From assembly GCA_030607715.1 (NCBI GenBank), contig JAUWJM010000024.1, forward strand, positions 1 through 15,467: 15,467 nucleotides of DNA, in the 5' to 3' direction. The notes below the pieces were generated by a model that saw only the letters and a list, made by a program, of their open reading frames with translations, had not been told where the DNA came from and did not search any database. Positions 7,770 through 14,839 of this stretch are shown in pieces. A program made the position numbers and the translations under genes. Position 1 is the stretch's first letter, and every line of letters starts with the position of its first letter. The DNA comes from Candidatus Aerophobota bacterium. GTDB taxonomy: Bacteria; Aerophobota; Aerophobia; Aerophobales; B3-G15.

Positions 7770-7808
7770 ATACTTTCACAAGTATAATAAAATAAAAATC
7801 TTAGTCAA
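7770..7808 (-). promoter_or_regulatory. rex promoter with overlapping palindromic operator
   Basis: On the minus strand TTGACT (7803-7808, 5 of 6 to consensus) is followed after 16 bp by TATACT (7781-7786, 5 of 6). The perfect inverted repeat ATACTT-GTGA-AAGTAT at 7770-7785 covers most of the -10 and the initiation region and contains TTGTGAA, which matches a typical Rex half-site. The leader would be about 30 nt. The second Rex half-site is not conserved in the usual spacing, so binding by Rex itself is an inference. Confidence 0.5.
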
Positions 7809-7934
7809 TCTGAATCTGACGAATCTTAATTTTAGGAAAACTTACCTATTGCAAGAGGAAGGCGAGAAAGCTGTAAGAGAAGAAAAATGTTACATTAAAG
7901 TTAAGGAGAGATGCTATTGAACTTGGTTTTCTTA

Positions 7935-8492
7935 TTACTCTACATTTCTATGTCGACTAACCATTTCTGAGGCTGTCTTTCCCATTTTTTCCATTAAAAT
8001 TAGCACAACTAGATCATGAAATATAAGAAGACTTTGCTCAAATAAGGATCCCATTGGCTGAATTGAATGAATGGTATCTTTTCCTGGTCCCCATACCTCA
8101 GCCGGAATATGAACTACCACATCACTTAGTTTTGCTATATTGCCTTCAGGATTAGCAGTTACTGTAGCAAGGAAAGAACCTGTCTTTTTCCCTAAACGGG
8201 CAACATTATACACAGATACTACTTCACCAGAGCCGGAGTTAGCGATAAGCAAATCTCCTCTTTCAATGTTTGGAGTTGTATCATCCCATACCCAGTGAAC
8301 CTCTTTCCCTAAATGCATAAGACGCATAGCAAAAGAGCGAGAAGAAATACCCTCCCTACCGGCACCAACTACAAAGACTCTTTTGGCTTTAATAATGACT
8401 TCGGCAAAATCATCTACCTCTTTCTCATTGATCTTCTTAAAAACTTTACCAAGCTCGTCCAAAACTGTAGAAGCTTTTTCCTGAAATTTCAT
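7935..8492 (-). CDS. hxlB: SIS-domain 6-phospho-3-hexuloisomerase (HxlB/PHI type)
   Basis: The 185-residue single-SIS-domain protein has the length and motifs of 6-phospho-3-hexuloisomerase, which converts 3-hexulose 6-phosphate to fructose 6-phosphate. Seen are RVFVVGAGREGISS (38-51), ANSGSGE (84-90), TANPEG (112-117), IQPMGSLFEQ (144-153, with E152) and the C-terminal SRHRN (179-183). The partner synthase HxlA is not in the window. The enzyme may serve the ribulose monophosphate route, pentose supply, or another 3-ketose phosphate from the neighbouring pathway. The ATG lacks a proper ribosome site; the IS-like end beginning about 8 bp upstream seems to have replaced the native leader. Another SIS sugar-phosphate isomerase is the main alternative. 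Confidence 0.82.
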   Translation of the reverse strand: MKFQEKASTVLDELGKVFKKINEKEVDDFAEVIIKAKRVFVVGAGREGISSRSFAMRLMHLGKEVHWVWDDTTPNIERGDLLIANSGSGEVVSVYNVARLGKKTGSFLATVTANPEGNIAKLSDVVVHIPAEVWGPGKDTIHSIQPMGSLFEQSLLIFHDLVVLILMEKMGKTASEMVSRHRNVE

Positions 8493-8500
8493 AAAATTTA

Positions 8501-8690
8501 GGCAAGGAAACCACGTCCTTTAGGGCGTGGAGGAATTGCCTTCCTCCTTTCTTTTTAGTGTGGCTGCATGGAGGAGTGCCATGCAGTCTATTTTTGACAG
8601 ATACCCTCAGGTTCTGTCCTGCGTGTTCTCCCGCAGTTAGAGCCGCATCGGGGTTGTTAAGAGAGGTTTTCAAGTCTGTTAGCTTTTATG
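8501..8690 (-). mobile_element. IS200/IS605-type element end, remnant
   Basis: This stretch appears richer in G and C than its flanks and holds two strong hairpins. One is CCACGTCC-TTTA-GGGCGTGG at 8511-8530, enclosed by GGCAA (8501-8505) and TTGCC (8536-8540). The other is CTGCATGG-AGGAGTG-CCATGCAG at 8564-8586. The first has the sequence and shape of the subterminal hairpin at the 3' end of tnpB-carrying IS200/IS605 elements, which is also the scaffold of the TnpB guide RNA. A minus frame at 8446-8673 crosses it but is not a convincing protein. No transposase body remains. The orientation (tnpB formerly to the right) is inferred. Confidence 0.55.
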
Positions 8691-8698
8691 ATTGATTC

Positions 8699-8927
8699 TT
8701 AACCTTTTACAGCCCCCAGAGTTACTCCTGCTATAAACCATCTCTGGAAAATAACGAATACTATCAAAATAGGTATAACTGTTATCATAATAGCGGCTCC
8801 GTATATTCCCAATGAAGCAAAGGCGGATATAATTATAGATATGCTTAGGGCGCCAAAAGTACAAATTATACTGTTGCGAAACATCTCCGGATAAATGGGG
8901 TCTAAATGGGTTAGACTTATCTATTAC
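8699..8927 (-). pseudogene. Internally deleted sugar ABC transporter permease remnant
   Basis: The minus frame between an in-frame TAG near 8928 and the stop at 8699 reads DPIYPEMFRNSIICTFGA then LSISIIISAFA, which is the second helix region of MalG-type permeases. It passes directly into LGIYGAAIMITVIPILI, then IFQRWFIAGVTLGAVKG, the conserved C-terminus. The central part of about 130-150 residues, including the EAA loop that docks the ATPase, is missing, as is the N-terminal helix. The reading frame is kept across the junction. With no start codon in place and no EAA loop it cannot work as a permease. Confidence 0.75.
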
Positions 8928-8944
8928 CAAAGATTTGTTGATTT

Positions 8945-9907
8945 TTAGACAAACCATGGTTTCTCTGCTTTTTCCGCGACTCGGTCTTTTTTTAGAAATT
9001 CTATTGACTTTCCCAATCCTTCTTTTATAGACATTTGTTGGTCTTCATGTTCAATGCTGAGGACATAATCATATCCAATCAATCTGAGGGTACAAATAAA
9101 CCGTTTCCAAAAGTCTTCACCATGCCCATAACCTACTGTACGAAAATTCCAAGCCCGATTAAACTGATCTGTATAAGGCTTGGTGTCAAGAACTCCAAAT
9201 ATCGAAGAAATGTATTGATTAATTTCAGTATCTTTAGCATGAACGTAATATATAGAATGAGCTAATTTTCTTACAGCGGCCACAGGATCAATCCCCTGCC
9301 AAAATAGGTGACTTGGATCAAGGTTTGCTCCAATGACATCGCCCACAGCTTCGCGCAATTTTAAGAGTTTTTCTGGATTATAAACGGCATCTCCGGGATG
9401 CATTTCAAAACAGATTTTTACGCCGTGATCAGAGACAAACTCTCCTTGTTCCTTCCAAAAAGGAATGATCCTTTCCTCCCACTGCCACTGTAAGATTTCA
9501 GAATAATAGGGCGGCCATGGGCACGTAATCCAATTTGGGATCTTGGCGTGTTCGGAGTCTCCTGGACACCCGGCAAAAAGAATTACTTGTTCTACACCCA
9601 ATTTTTCTGCTAGAAGAACAGTATTCTTAAAATCTTCAATGTGCTGCCTGGAAAAATTTGGATTTGGATGCAGAGGATTGCCATGACAGCTCAGTCCACT
9701 AATAAAAAGTCCTCTTTTCTTCACCTCTTGCTCCAAAGATAAAATCTTTTTCTCATCTTTGAGAAGTTGTGCTGGATCGCAATGAGTTTTGGGAAGAAAA
9801 CCTCCGCAAGCAATTTCTACTCCTTCAGCTCCTAGCTCTTTAACGATATCCAAAGATTCCTCCAAACTTCTATCTGCAAATAGTACCAAAAAAACGCCTA
9901 CTTTCAT
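8945..9907 (-). CDS. Sugar isomerase/epimerase-like TIM barrel protein
   Basis: The 320-residue protein belongs to the xylose isomerase-like TIM barrel superfamily (AP endonuclease 2 fold). Barrel strands and metal ligands are recognisable: EGVEIACGG (29-36), FEMHPGD with E168, NLDPSHLFWQG with D197 and H200, YVHAKD with H223, and SIEHED with E286. Such enzymes isomerise or epimerise sugars, ketoses or inositols with a divalent metal. The exact substrate is not evident. The start is well supported by AGGAGG 7 nt upstream of ATG. It overlaps the broken epimerase-like frame by 38 nt and lies downstream of a zinc dehydrogenase, suggesting an oxidation-isomerisation pathway for a sugar or polyol. 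Confidence 0.88.
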   Translation of the reverse strand: MKVGVFLVLFADRSLEESLDIVKELGAEGVEIACGGFLPKTHCDPAQLLKDEKKILSLEQEVKKRGLFISGLSCHGNPLHPNPNFSRQHIEDFKNTVLLAEKLGVEQVILFAGCPGDSEHAKIPNWITCPWPPYYSEILQWQWEERIIPFWKEQGEFVSDHGVKICFEMHPGDAVYNPEKLLKLREAVGDVIGANLDPSHLFWQGIDPVAAVRKLAHSIYYVHAKDTEINQYISSIFGVLDTKPYTDQFNRAWNFRTVGYGHGEDFWKRFICTLRLIGYDYVLSIEHEDQQMSIKEGLGKSIEFLKKDRVAEKAEKPWFV

Positions 9908-10247
9908 TATAATACCTCCTTGTATATTTTTTAGCTATCTCTTTAACTCCAGGAACAAAAGATTCTATCACTATCCACCGATTATAATTAATTTCATGGA
10001 GTGCTTTAAAAACACCCCTCCAATTTATATGTCCTGTTCCAGGGGTTCCTCTATCATTTTCACAGCAGGTGCAACCCAACCCCTCTGATACTAAAACCTT
10101 TTTTGTTTCCTTTACATCTATTTGATCCAGCAAATCCAGGGGAATCTCAACTCCATCAAACCCCATTTTAGCCACTTTTGGCAATAAATCCAATGACTTC
10201 CTGGTAAAAGCAGCGCACCACAAAAATAAATTTACTCCATATTTCAT
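9870..10247 (-). pseudogene. Internally deleted ketose 3-epimerase-like TIM barrel gene
   Basis: The 125-codon frame starts like a D-psicose/D-tagatose 3-epimerase (MKYGVNLFLWCAAF, then FDGVEIPLD near residue 30). After CTCC it continues with ENDRGTPGTGHINW, then ALHEINYNRWIVIESF, which normally lies near residues 210-245 of a protein of about 290 residues. Roughly 130-150 residues are missing in frame, including three of the four metal ligands (Glu, Asp and the His just before ENDRG). The C-terminal 20 residues run out of family and overlap the next start. A GGAA ribosome site precedes the ATG, so a short product may be made, but catalysis is unlikely. A small folded protein with a new role is a less likely reading. 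Confidence 0.75.
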
Positions 10248-10271
10248 ATCACTTTCCTTTCTTTAAATCAT

Positions 10272-11348
10272 CTACGGTATCAACAAACCTTTAACTGCAT
10301 TGTCCTTTTTATCCTTAATAGTTTTAAGTCCTTTTAAGGCATCTTCTAATGAGAACTTATGAGTAATTAGCAAATCTACATCAACAAACTTATTAGAAAG
10401 AGCTTGAAGTGCCTTTACCCAGGTAAAAGGTGCTAGCCAGGAAAAGCGAATTGTTTTATCCCACATAAGAGAATCAAGAACAGGAACCTGAAGAAGATCA
10501 TTGGGTCCGGGAAGGCCAAAATAAACAATAACAGCTCTTCTTCCAGAGATCTTGAGAGCATCATGCATAGCCTTCAGATTTCCAGTAGGACAGATAACCC
10601 GTTTAGATAGCTTCCCTCCAGTAAGAGTTTTAATCTTTTCTATCAAATCCTTAACATAGTGCTTTGACTCTTCTTCTTTGGTATTAAAAATAAAATCTGC
10701 TCCCAACTTTTTGCCCAACTCTAAGCGATAATCTTTTATTCCTACTAATACCACAGTTCCTGCTCCTTTAGATTTAATTAATTGCAGCATCATCAGACCA
10801 ATTGGACCTGGACCAATAATAACACAGAAATCAGCCAAGCCAACATTAAGATTACTAACACCATAGGTAGCACAGGCTAAGGGCTCGGTGCAGGCTCCCT
10901 GTTCATAGGTTACACTTTGAGGAAGTTTATGAACACCTGTATACTTTGACTTAACATATTCGGCAAAGGCTCCATTTGTAGAAACGCCAACTACCTTTTT
11001 ATTCTCACAAAGGTTTACCATCCCCTTAGCACATATATCACAGGCATTGCAATATTGCACCGGATCAACTGTTACCCGATCACCTTCTTTAAATAGCTTC
11101 TCTTCCCGGGGAATCTTGCCTACTTCAACAACATCACCTGAGAACTCATGTCCAAGAATTAATGGCCCTTTTCCAGTTTCTGTCTCTAAGGGGCTCCATC
11201 CCCAATAGTAAGCAATGTCAGATCCACAGATACCGCAAGCTTTAACCTTAATTAAAATCTCATCTGGAGCAAGAGATGGAATATTTACCTCTTCTAACTT
11301 CATATTCTCAGGTTCATAAAAAACCTGTGCCTTCATTTTCTTTTTCAT
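10272..11348 (-). CDS. Zinc-dependent medium-chain dehydrogenase (sorbitol/threonine dehydrogenase type)
   Basis: From the ATG at 11348 (GGGGAAAGG just upstream) the protein has 358 residues; an upstream GTG/ATG-type extension to 11378 lacks a ribosome site. Catalytic zinc ligands C41, H67-E68 and E155 are present in GICGSD, ILGHEFSGDVV and TEPLA. The structural zinc lobe has C100, C103, C106 and C114. The NAD(P) fold carries GPGPIG at 179-184. This pattern fits the polyol, L-threonine and L-idonate dehydrogenases. With sugar epimerase neighbours the substrate is probably a polyol, sugar or sugar acid oxidised to a ketose; the exact one cannot be told. It is likely first in an operon with the epimerase remnant (24 nt downstream) and the TIM-barrel gene. 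Confidence 0.9.
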   Translation of the reverse strand: MKKKMKAQVFYEPENMKLEEVNIPSLAPDEILIKVKACGICGSDIAYYWGWSPLETETGKGPLILGHEFSGDVVEVGKIPREEKLFKEGDRVTVDPVQYCNACDICAKGMVNLCENKKVVGVSTNGAFAEYVKSKYTGVHKLPQSVTYEQGACTEPLACATYGVSNLNVGLADFCVIIGPGPIGLMMLQLIKSKGAGTVVLVGIKDYRLELGKKLGADFIFNTKEEESKHYVKDLIEKIKTLTGGKLSKRVICPTGNLKAMHDALKISGRRAVIVYFGLPGPNDLLQVPVLDSLMWDKTIRFSWLAPFTWVKALQALSNKFVDVDLLITHKFSLEDALKGLKTIKDKKDNAVKGLLIP

Positions 11349-11434
11349 TACCTTTCCCCTTTTAAATAGTAATGTCAAAAGTTACTTAGTGATTTTCTCT
11401 TAAATTCTTTATTATCAAATGTTTTAGTGAAATT

Positions 11435-11540
11435 GACTTGCCTCCCCCTACCTTTATGGTAGGATTTGATAAATTTTACCGAAACAAGGAGGCAAGTCTA
11501 ATGAAAAAGACTGCTCGTTTTGTTCTCTGGATTAATTAGA
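11435..11540 (+). other. Hairpin leader over a ribosome site and 12-codon ORF
   Basis: GACTTGCCTCC (11435-11445) pairs perfectly with GGAGGCAAGTC (11488-11498), which contains the Shine-Dalgarno sequence AAGGAGG of an ATG at 11502. Between the arms sits CCTACC-TTTAT-GGTAGG at 11447-11463. The ATG opens only MKKTARFVLWIN and a TAG. It looks like the first codons of a transposase or other gene whose body is gone, with a structured leader that would hide its ribosome site. Confidence 0.4.
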
Positions 11541-11783
11541 TTTTACTGATTTTTCGGGTAATACGCCAGGAATAAACAACCTTCCTCTATTCCCTTACCC
11601 CAATATCAAGCTCTATTAATTATCAAGACCTTATTTTCAAAAAACAATTATAAGAAAAATTCTATTTTTTATCTTACTAATTTCTTGCATTTATTTTTCA
11701 TATTTACCATAAAACTTTTGACTTTACCTCACTCTTGCCATTTTCGGTTCCCGAAGGGGCGACGGAGTGAAAGCGAAGGGATA

Positions 11784-11813
11784 TGTCACTATTTTAGCTT
11801 TCCCAAAAGCCCT
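11784..11813. repeat. Dispersed repeat, copy A
   Basis: This 30-bp copy starts TGTCACTATTTTAGCT and ends AAAGCCCT. It differs from copy B at 14549-14577 by only a few bases and one indel. It lies 20 bp beyond the 3' end of the UroD-family gene. Confidence 0.7.
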
Positions 11814-11833
11814 CAGTTAATACAACATCTCCG

Positions 11834-13012
11834 TTAAGATATAGGATACTTACCGTATTCTTGGGCAGCTTCATACATAGCCACAATATTCTCTGGAGGT
11901 GTGTCGGGTTCAATATTATGGGAGGGAGCTAAAATATAACCACCACCAGGGGCATATGCTTTTATAACATCCTTAACCCCTTGTTTGACTTCATCTACGG
12001 TTCCACAAGGAAGTAACCTTTGTATATCTACTCCCCCACAGAAGGTAAGATATTTGCCAAATTCCTTTTTTAAACGCCAGGGTTCCATATTCTTTGCCAG
12101 GGGCTGTACAGGATTTAAAATATCTACACCAATTTCTATATAATCTGGTATAACCTCGTATATTGAGCCACAACTATGTCTGAGGATCTTTGCATTAGTA
12201 TATTTTTTGATTCTTTCAATCATTCGTTTTTCATAGGGCTTTATAAACTTTACATAATCTTTGTGTGAGCAAAACAATCCTTCCTGAGTACCCATATCAT
12301 CGTAAGTAACCACTATATCTAAACAATCACCAACAGTTGCGATAAAATTATCAATCATCCCAAAGCCTATTTCTAACAACTTATCAGAAAGAGCAAAATA
12401 AAATTCGGGATTTAACTTCATATCTATAAACCACTTCTCATAACCAGTGAGCATTGAATACATTAAAAAGGGAACCTCAAAAAAAACACTATCAGCAACT
12501 ATAGCATAATCGGTATTTTCCTTTAAACTTTTAGCTTCTTCTCTTTTTCCCTTAGATAAAAGGACGAGATCCTCTGCGGTTGGCCAAAAGAGATATTGCT
12601 CTATATCCTTTTTACTTGTACAATTTCGGAGGGGAAATTCAAAAATATCATCATAGTAACCCATTTTCTTTATTCTCATGCCAAATAATGAGGTTTTCGT
12701 TCCATCAGGTTCTATTTTTACTTCTATATGGTCAGTATTAACATCTATTATTCGCAAATCCGATCCAAATTTTTGCTTGATGCGTTCATCAATGTTCTTA
12801 ACGTGATTACTAACAGAACTCGTATTTGGTCTTTCATAGTTTTCGAGCCGTAAATATTCACATAACTGGGTATAGGTTCTACCATGCGGAGGACACTCAA
12901 GTATACCCGTAGACCAAGTGCCACCAAAACTAATAGGTATACGATCGGGCTCCTCGTGTTTAATTGCTGCTGAAACTCTTTTTCTGGAAGTCCATTTTTG
13001 TGCAGTAGACAT
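11834..13012 (-). CDS. Uroporphyrinogen decarboxylase (URO-D) family protein, MtaA/CmuA-like
   Basis: The 392-residue protein has the URO-D family fold: an N-terminal SRKRVSAAIKHEEPDRIP block (9-26), a Y-x-x-M-G-x-x-E-G stretch near 237-245, and a zinc-type H-S-C (H279, C281) with a second Cys in FCGGVD (C325). That H-x-C...C set marks methyltransferase members such as MtaA and CmuA rather than true haem enzymes. A role in methyl transfer to or from a corrinoid, or in cofactor or aromatic metabolism, is possible, but no corrinoid protein is nearby. Many such paralogues sit in sugar-transport clusters with unknown function. It starts 26 nt after the M81 gene and lacks a strong ribosome site, so coupling is likely. 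Confidence 0.85.
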   Translation of the reverse strand: MSTAQKWTSRKRVSAAIKHEEPDRIPISFGGTWSTGILECPPHGRTYTQLCEYLRLENYERPNTSSVSNHVKNIDERIKQKFGSDLRIIDVNTDHIEVKIEPDGTKTSLFGMRIKKMGYYDDIFEFPLRNCTSKKDIEQYLFWPTAEDLVLLSKGKREEAKSLKENTDYAIVADSVFFEVPFLMYSMLTGYEKWFIDMKLNPEFYFALSDKLLEIGFGMIDNFIATVGDCLDIVVTYDDMGTQEGLFCSHKDYVKFIKPYEKRMIERIKKYTNAKILRHSCGSIYEVIPDYIEIGVDILNPVQPLAKNMEPWRLKKEFGKYLTFCGGVDIQRLLPCGTVDEVKQGVKDVIKAYAPGGGYILAPSHNIEPDTPPENIVAMYEAAQEYGKYPIS

Positions 13013-13038
13013 AAGTTGGTTTATCTATTACTCTGATA

Positions 13039-14523
13039 TTATAATTCTTCCTTGCATTTATAATCTTTTATATCATCAAAAGGATAAAGAGGTCTGGTTA
13101 TATTCTTGTAAGGTAAATTGGTTAAGTGAGCAGTACTTGGACCAGGTGTATCCACAAATATCAGCTCTTTTGCAATATCACCATAGAATGATACAGGAGA
13201 TTTTACTACCACAATCCTAGCATCCTTTGGTTCTAATCCTACAGAACGATACAGGCTAGGATCCCAAGCAATAACGGGTAGTTCCATAACCACTATATAA
13301 ATTTTTCCTGTAACTAACACTACAGTTTGGCCCATACAAACTTCCACTCCATGGAAGGCAGGTCCCTGATATTTAAAGACACCATCGGAGACAGTCTTTA
13401 CCTTAGCAGTAATCTTAATGGGATAACTAAATCTCTTATCTATCTTACCACCTATAGAGACAGAGATAGTTTTACCTACACCTGCTTTGATAGCTATATC
13501 AACCACTTCCGGGTCTACTACTGTGGTATATGCAGGCTTGTCCACTTTCATATCCAAAAATGCTTCTAATGCTGCCACACTGTCTCCAGCAGAACCAGAA
13601 CTTGTGCCATCTGCAGAATCTAAAAGAATAATTGGTCCTTCTTTAGAATCCATTGCTTTTTGAATCGCTTCTTTTAAAGGAGTAAGTTTAGGCTCAAGAT
13701 CATATCTTATACTCCAGAAAATATCAGCAAATTCTTTAGCCTTTTCTTTAGCTAACTTTTTATCATTATTAGTTACAACTAATGTGGCACAACCAACATT
13801 GGGAACATCAAGCCATGGTTGCACATGAAAAAAAGAGGCAGATACTACCTTAGGTTGAGTTTCAATTTCCTTTATCTTCTGTATAAGTCTTATTGCAGGT
13901 TCTCTATCTGTATAAGCATTTTCCGCTGAAACAATCATAGGAATCTTGCAAAAAGCCATTTCAGGAATAACTTCTCCTTTAATTATCTGAGTGAGAATGC
14001 CAGTAGCTTTTCCCCCTGTCTCTTTAAAATCTACATGAGGAAAGGTATGCCAAGCTACTAATGCATCAGTACATTCCACCATAAGAGGAGTAAGCCTTGC
14101 ATGCAAATCTAAACTTGCCACTATAGGAATGTTTTTACCCACTTTATCTCTTACAACCTGCAAGATTTGACCCGAAGCATCTCCTGTTTCACCTACCAAC
14201 ATCGCTCCATGAAGAGCTAAGTAAATACCATCTACCCTTCCCACTTTTTCTAATTTCTCTAACAAATTACCTATAAGAAAATCTAAAGCTTCCCTTTTTA
14301 GAGGTCCGGAAGAGACTGCTTTTGCTACTAATGTATATACAGGATCAAAATTTTCCCTTTGCATTACATCCATAAACCCAGCAATTGTTGTATTGGTATT
14401 TTCCAACCTTTGAGGAATCTCATCTCCCTCCAAAAAAACATAATCTTTAAAGTTTTGGATGGATATTGAAGCTGGTGCGAAAGAATGACTCTCCTGCGAA
14501 ATCTGCCCAACTGCTATACGCAT
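13039..14523 (-). CDS. M81 family metallopeptidase (MlrC/microcystinase C-like)
   Basis: The 494-residue product has the two-part M81 layout (DUF1485 plus MlrC C-terminal domain). Signatures are QISQESHSF (7-15), LALHGAM (102-108), ASLDLHARLT (136-145, D139 and H141), the HTFPHVDFKETG block (159-170) and the acidic-glycine loop DSADGTSSGSAGDS (302-315). The His and Asp residues fit a zinc site. MlrC cleaves the linear tetrapeptide of microcystin, but most family members lie near solute transporters and act on unknown small amides or peptides. GGGAGG 6 nt upstream of ATG fixes the start. It forms a likely operon with the UroD-family gene and lies downstream of an ABC permease across a 316-bp gap. 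There is no evident signal peptide, so it is probably cytoplasmic. Confidence 0.88.
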   Translation of the reverse strand: MRIAVGQISQESHSFAPASISIQNFKDYVFLEGDEIPQRLENTNTTIAGFMDVMQRENFDPVYTLVAKAVSSGPLKREALDFLIGNLLEKLEKVGRVDGIYLALHGAMLVGETGDASGQILQVVRDKVGKNIPIVASLDLHARLTPLMVECTDALVAWHTFPHVDFKETGGKATGILTQIIKGEVIPEMAFCKIPMIVSAENAYTDREPAIRLIQKIKEIETQPKVVSASFFHVQPWLDVPNVGCATLVVTNNDKKLAKEKAKEFADIFWSIRYDLEPKLTPLKEAIQKAMDSKEGPIILLDSADGTSSGSAGDSVAALEAFLDMKVDKPAYTTVVDPEVVDIAIKAGVGKTISVSIGGKIDKRFSYPIKITAKVKTVSDGVFKYQGPAFHGVEVCMGQTVVLVTGKIYIVVMELPVIAWDPSLYRSVGLEPKDARIVVVKSPVSFYGDIAKELIFVDTPGPSTAHLTNLPYKNITRPLYPFDDIKDYKCKEEL

Positions 14524-14839
14524 TTTAACCTCCCTAGATATGGTTTATTGTCACTATTTTAGCTCTTTCAAAGCCCTATTAACTCTACCCTTAGGAAAAT
14601 CTACCTATTACTCCTGCTAAATGACATAGCTATCTTTTGCACAAAAATTTTTTCATGATCAAAAATGTCTGTTTTCTCTTAACCACTCTGTGTTCTTATC
14701 TTCTAAACTCCTTTTAAACTTGGAACCTCATGTACAAAGCTCAAATATTTACTACCAAAAGGTATTCAAAATTATAGTTAATTACGACCTCTGTTAATTA
14801 CGTTAAAACCTCATAAGTAATGCAGCATTTTTCAGCAAC
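14524..14839. other. 316-bp intergenic region with repeat copy B
   Basis: No gene is seen. Beside the dispersed repeat at 14549-14577 there is a direct repeat of TTAATTACG at 14778-14786 and 14794-14802, spaced 16 bp, and a weak TACC-AAAA-GGTA hairpin near 14750-14765. I could not find a convincing promoter for the M81 operon. Confidence 0.4.
14549..14577. repeat. Dispersed repeat, copy B
   Basis: This copy starts TGTCACTATTTTAGCT, as does copy A at 11784, and ends AAAGCCCT. It lies 25 bp upstream of the M81 start codon, so in this position it could form part of that gene's leader or promoter. Confidence 0.7.

Larger units (their letters stand above)
11349..11833. other. 455-bp gap with nested inverted repeats, probable collapsed mobile element
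   Basis: No full gene is present. The gap holds a 16-bp imperfect inverted repeat at 11369-11384 and 11712-11727 (14 of 16 match, core GTCAAAAGTT). Inside it lies a perfect 11-bp inverted repeat at 11435-11445 and 11488-11498 around a small hairpin, then a strong ribosome site and a 12-codon frame. A copy of a longer repeat lies at 11784-11813. The pattern resembles an insertion sequence or MITE that has lost its interior. Confidence 0.45.

Noticed and set aside
7911..7970. Plus-strand mini ORF MLLNLVFLLLYIS after AAGGAGAG
   Set aside because: It is only 19 codons, antisense to the 3' end of hxlB, and the ribosome-site match can arise by chance.
8446..8673. 75-codon minus frame over the IS-like hairpins
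   Set aside because: It runs through both structured hairpins and into hxlB in another frame, so it is better explained as read-through of an IS end than as a protein.
8679..8957. 92-codon minus frame overlapping the permease remnant
   Set aside because: The neighbouring frame carries the clear permease motifs, making this one a shadow.
11373..11378. Perfect TTGACA (minus strand) upstream of the zinc dehydrogenase
   Set aside because: No acceptable -10 lies at the right distance, and the bases belong to the inverted-repeat arm.
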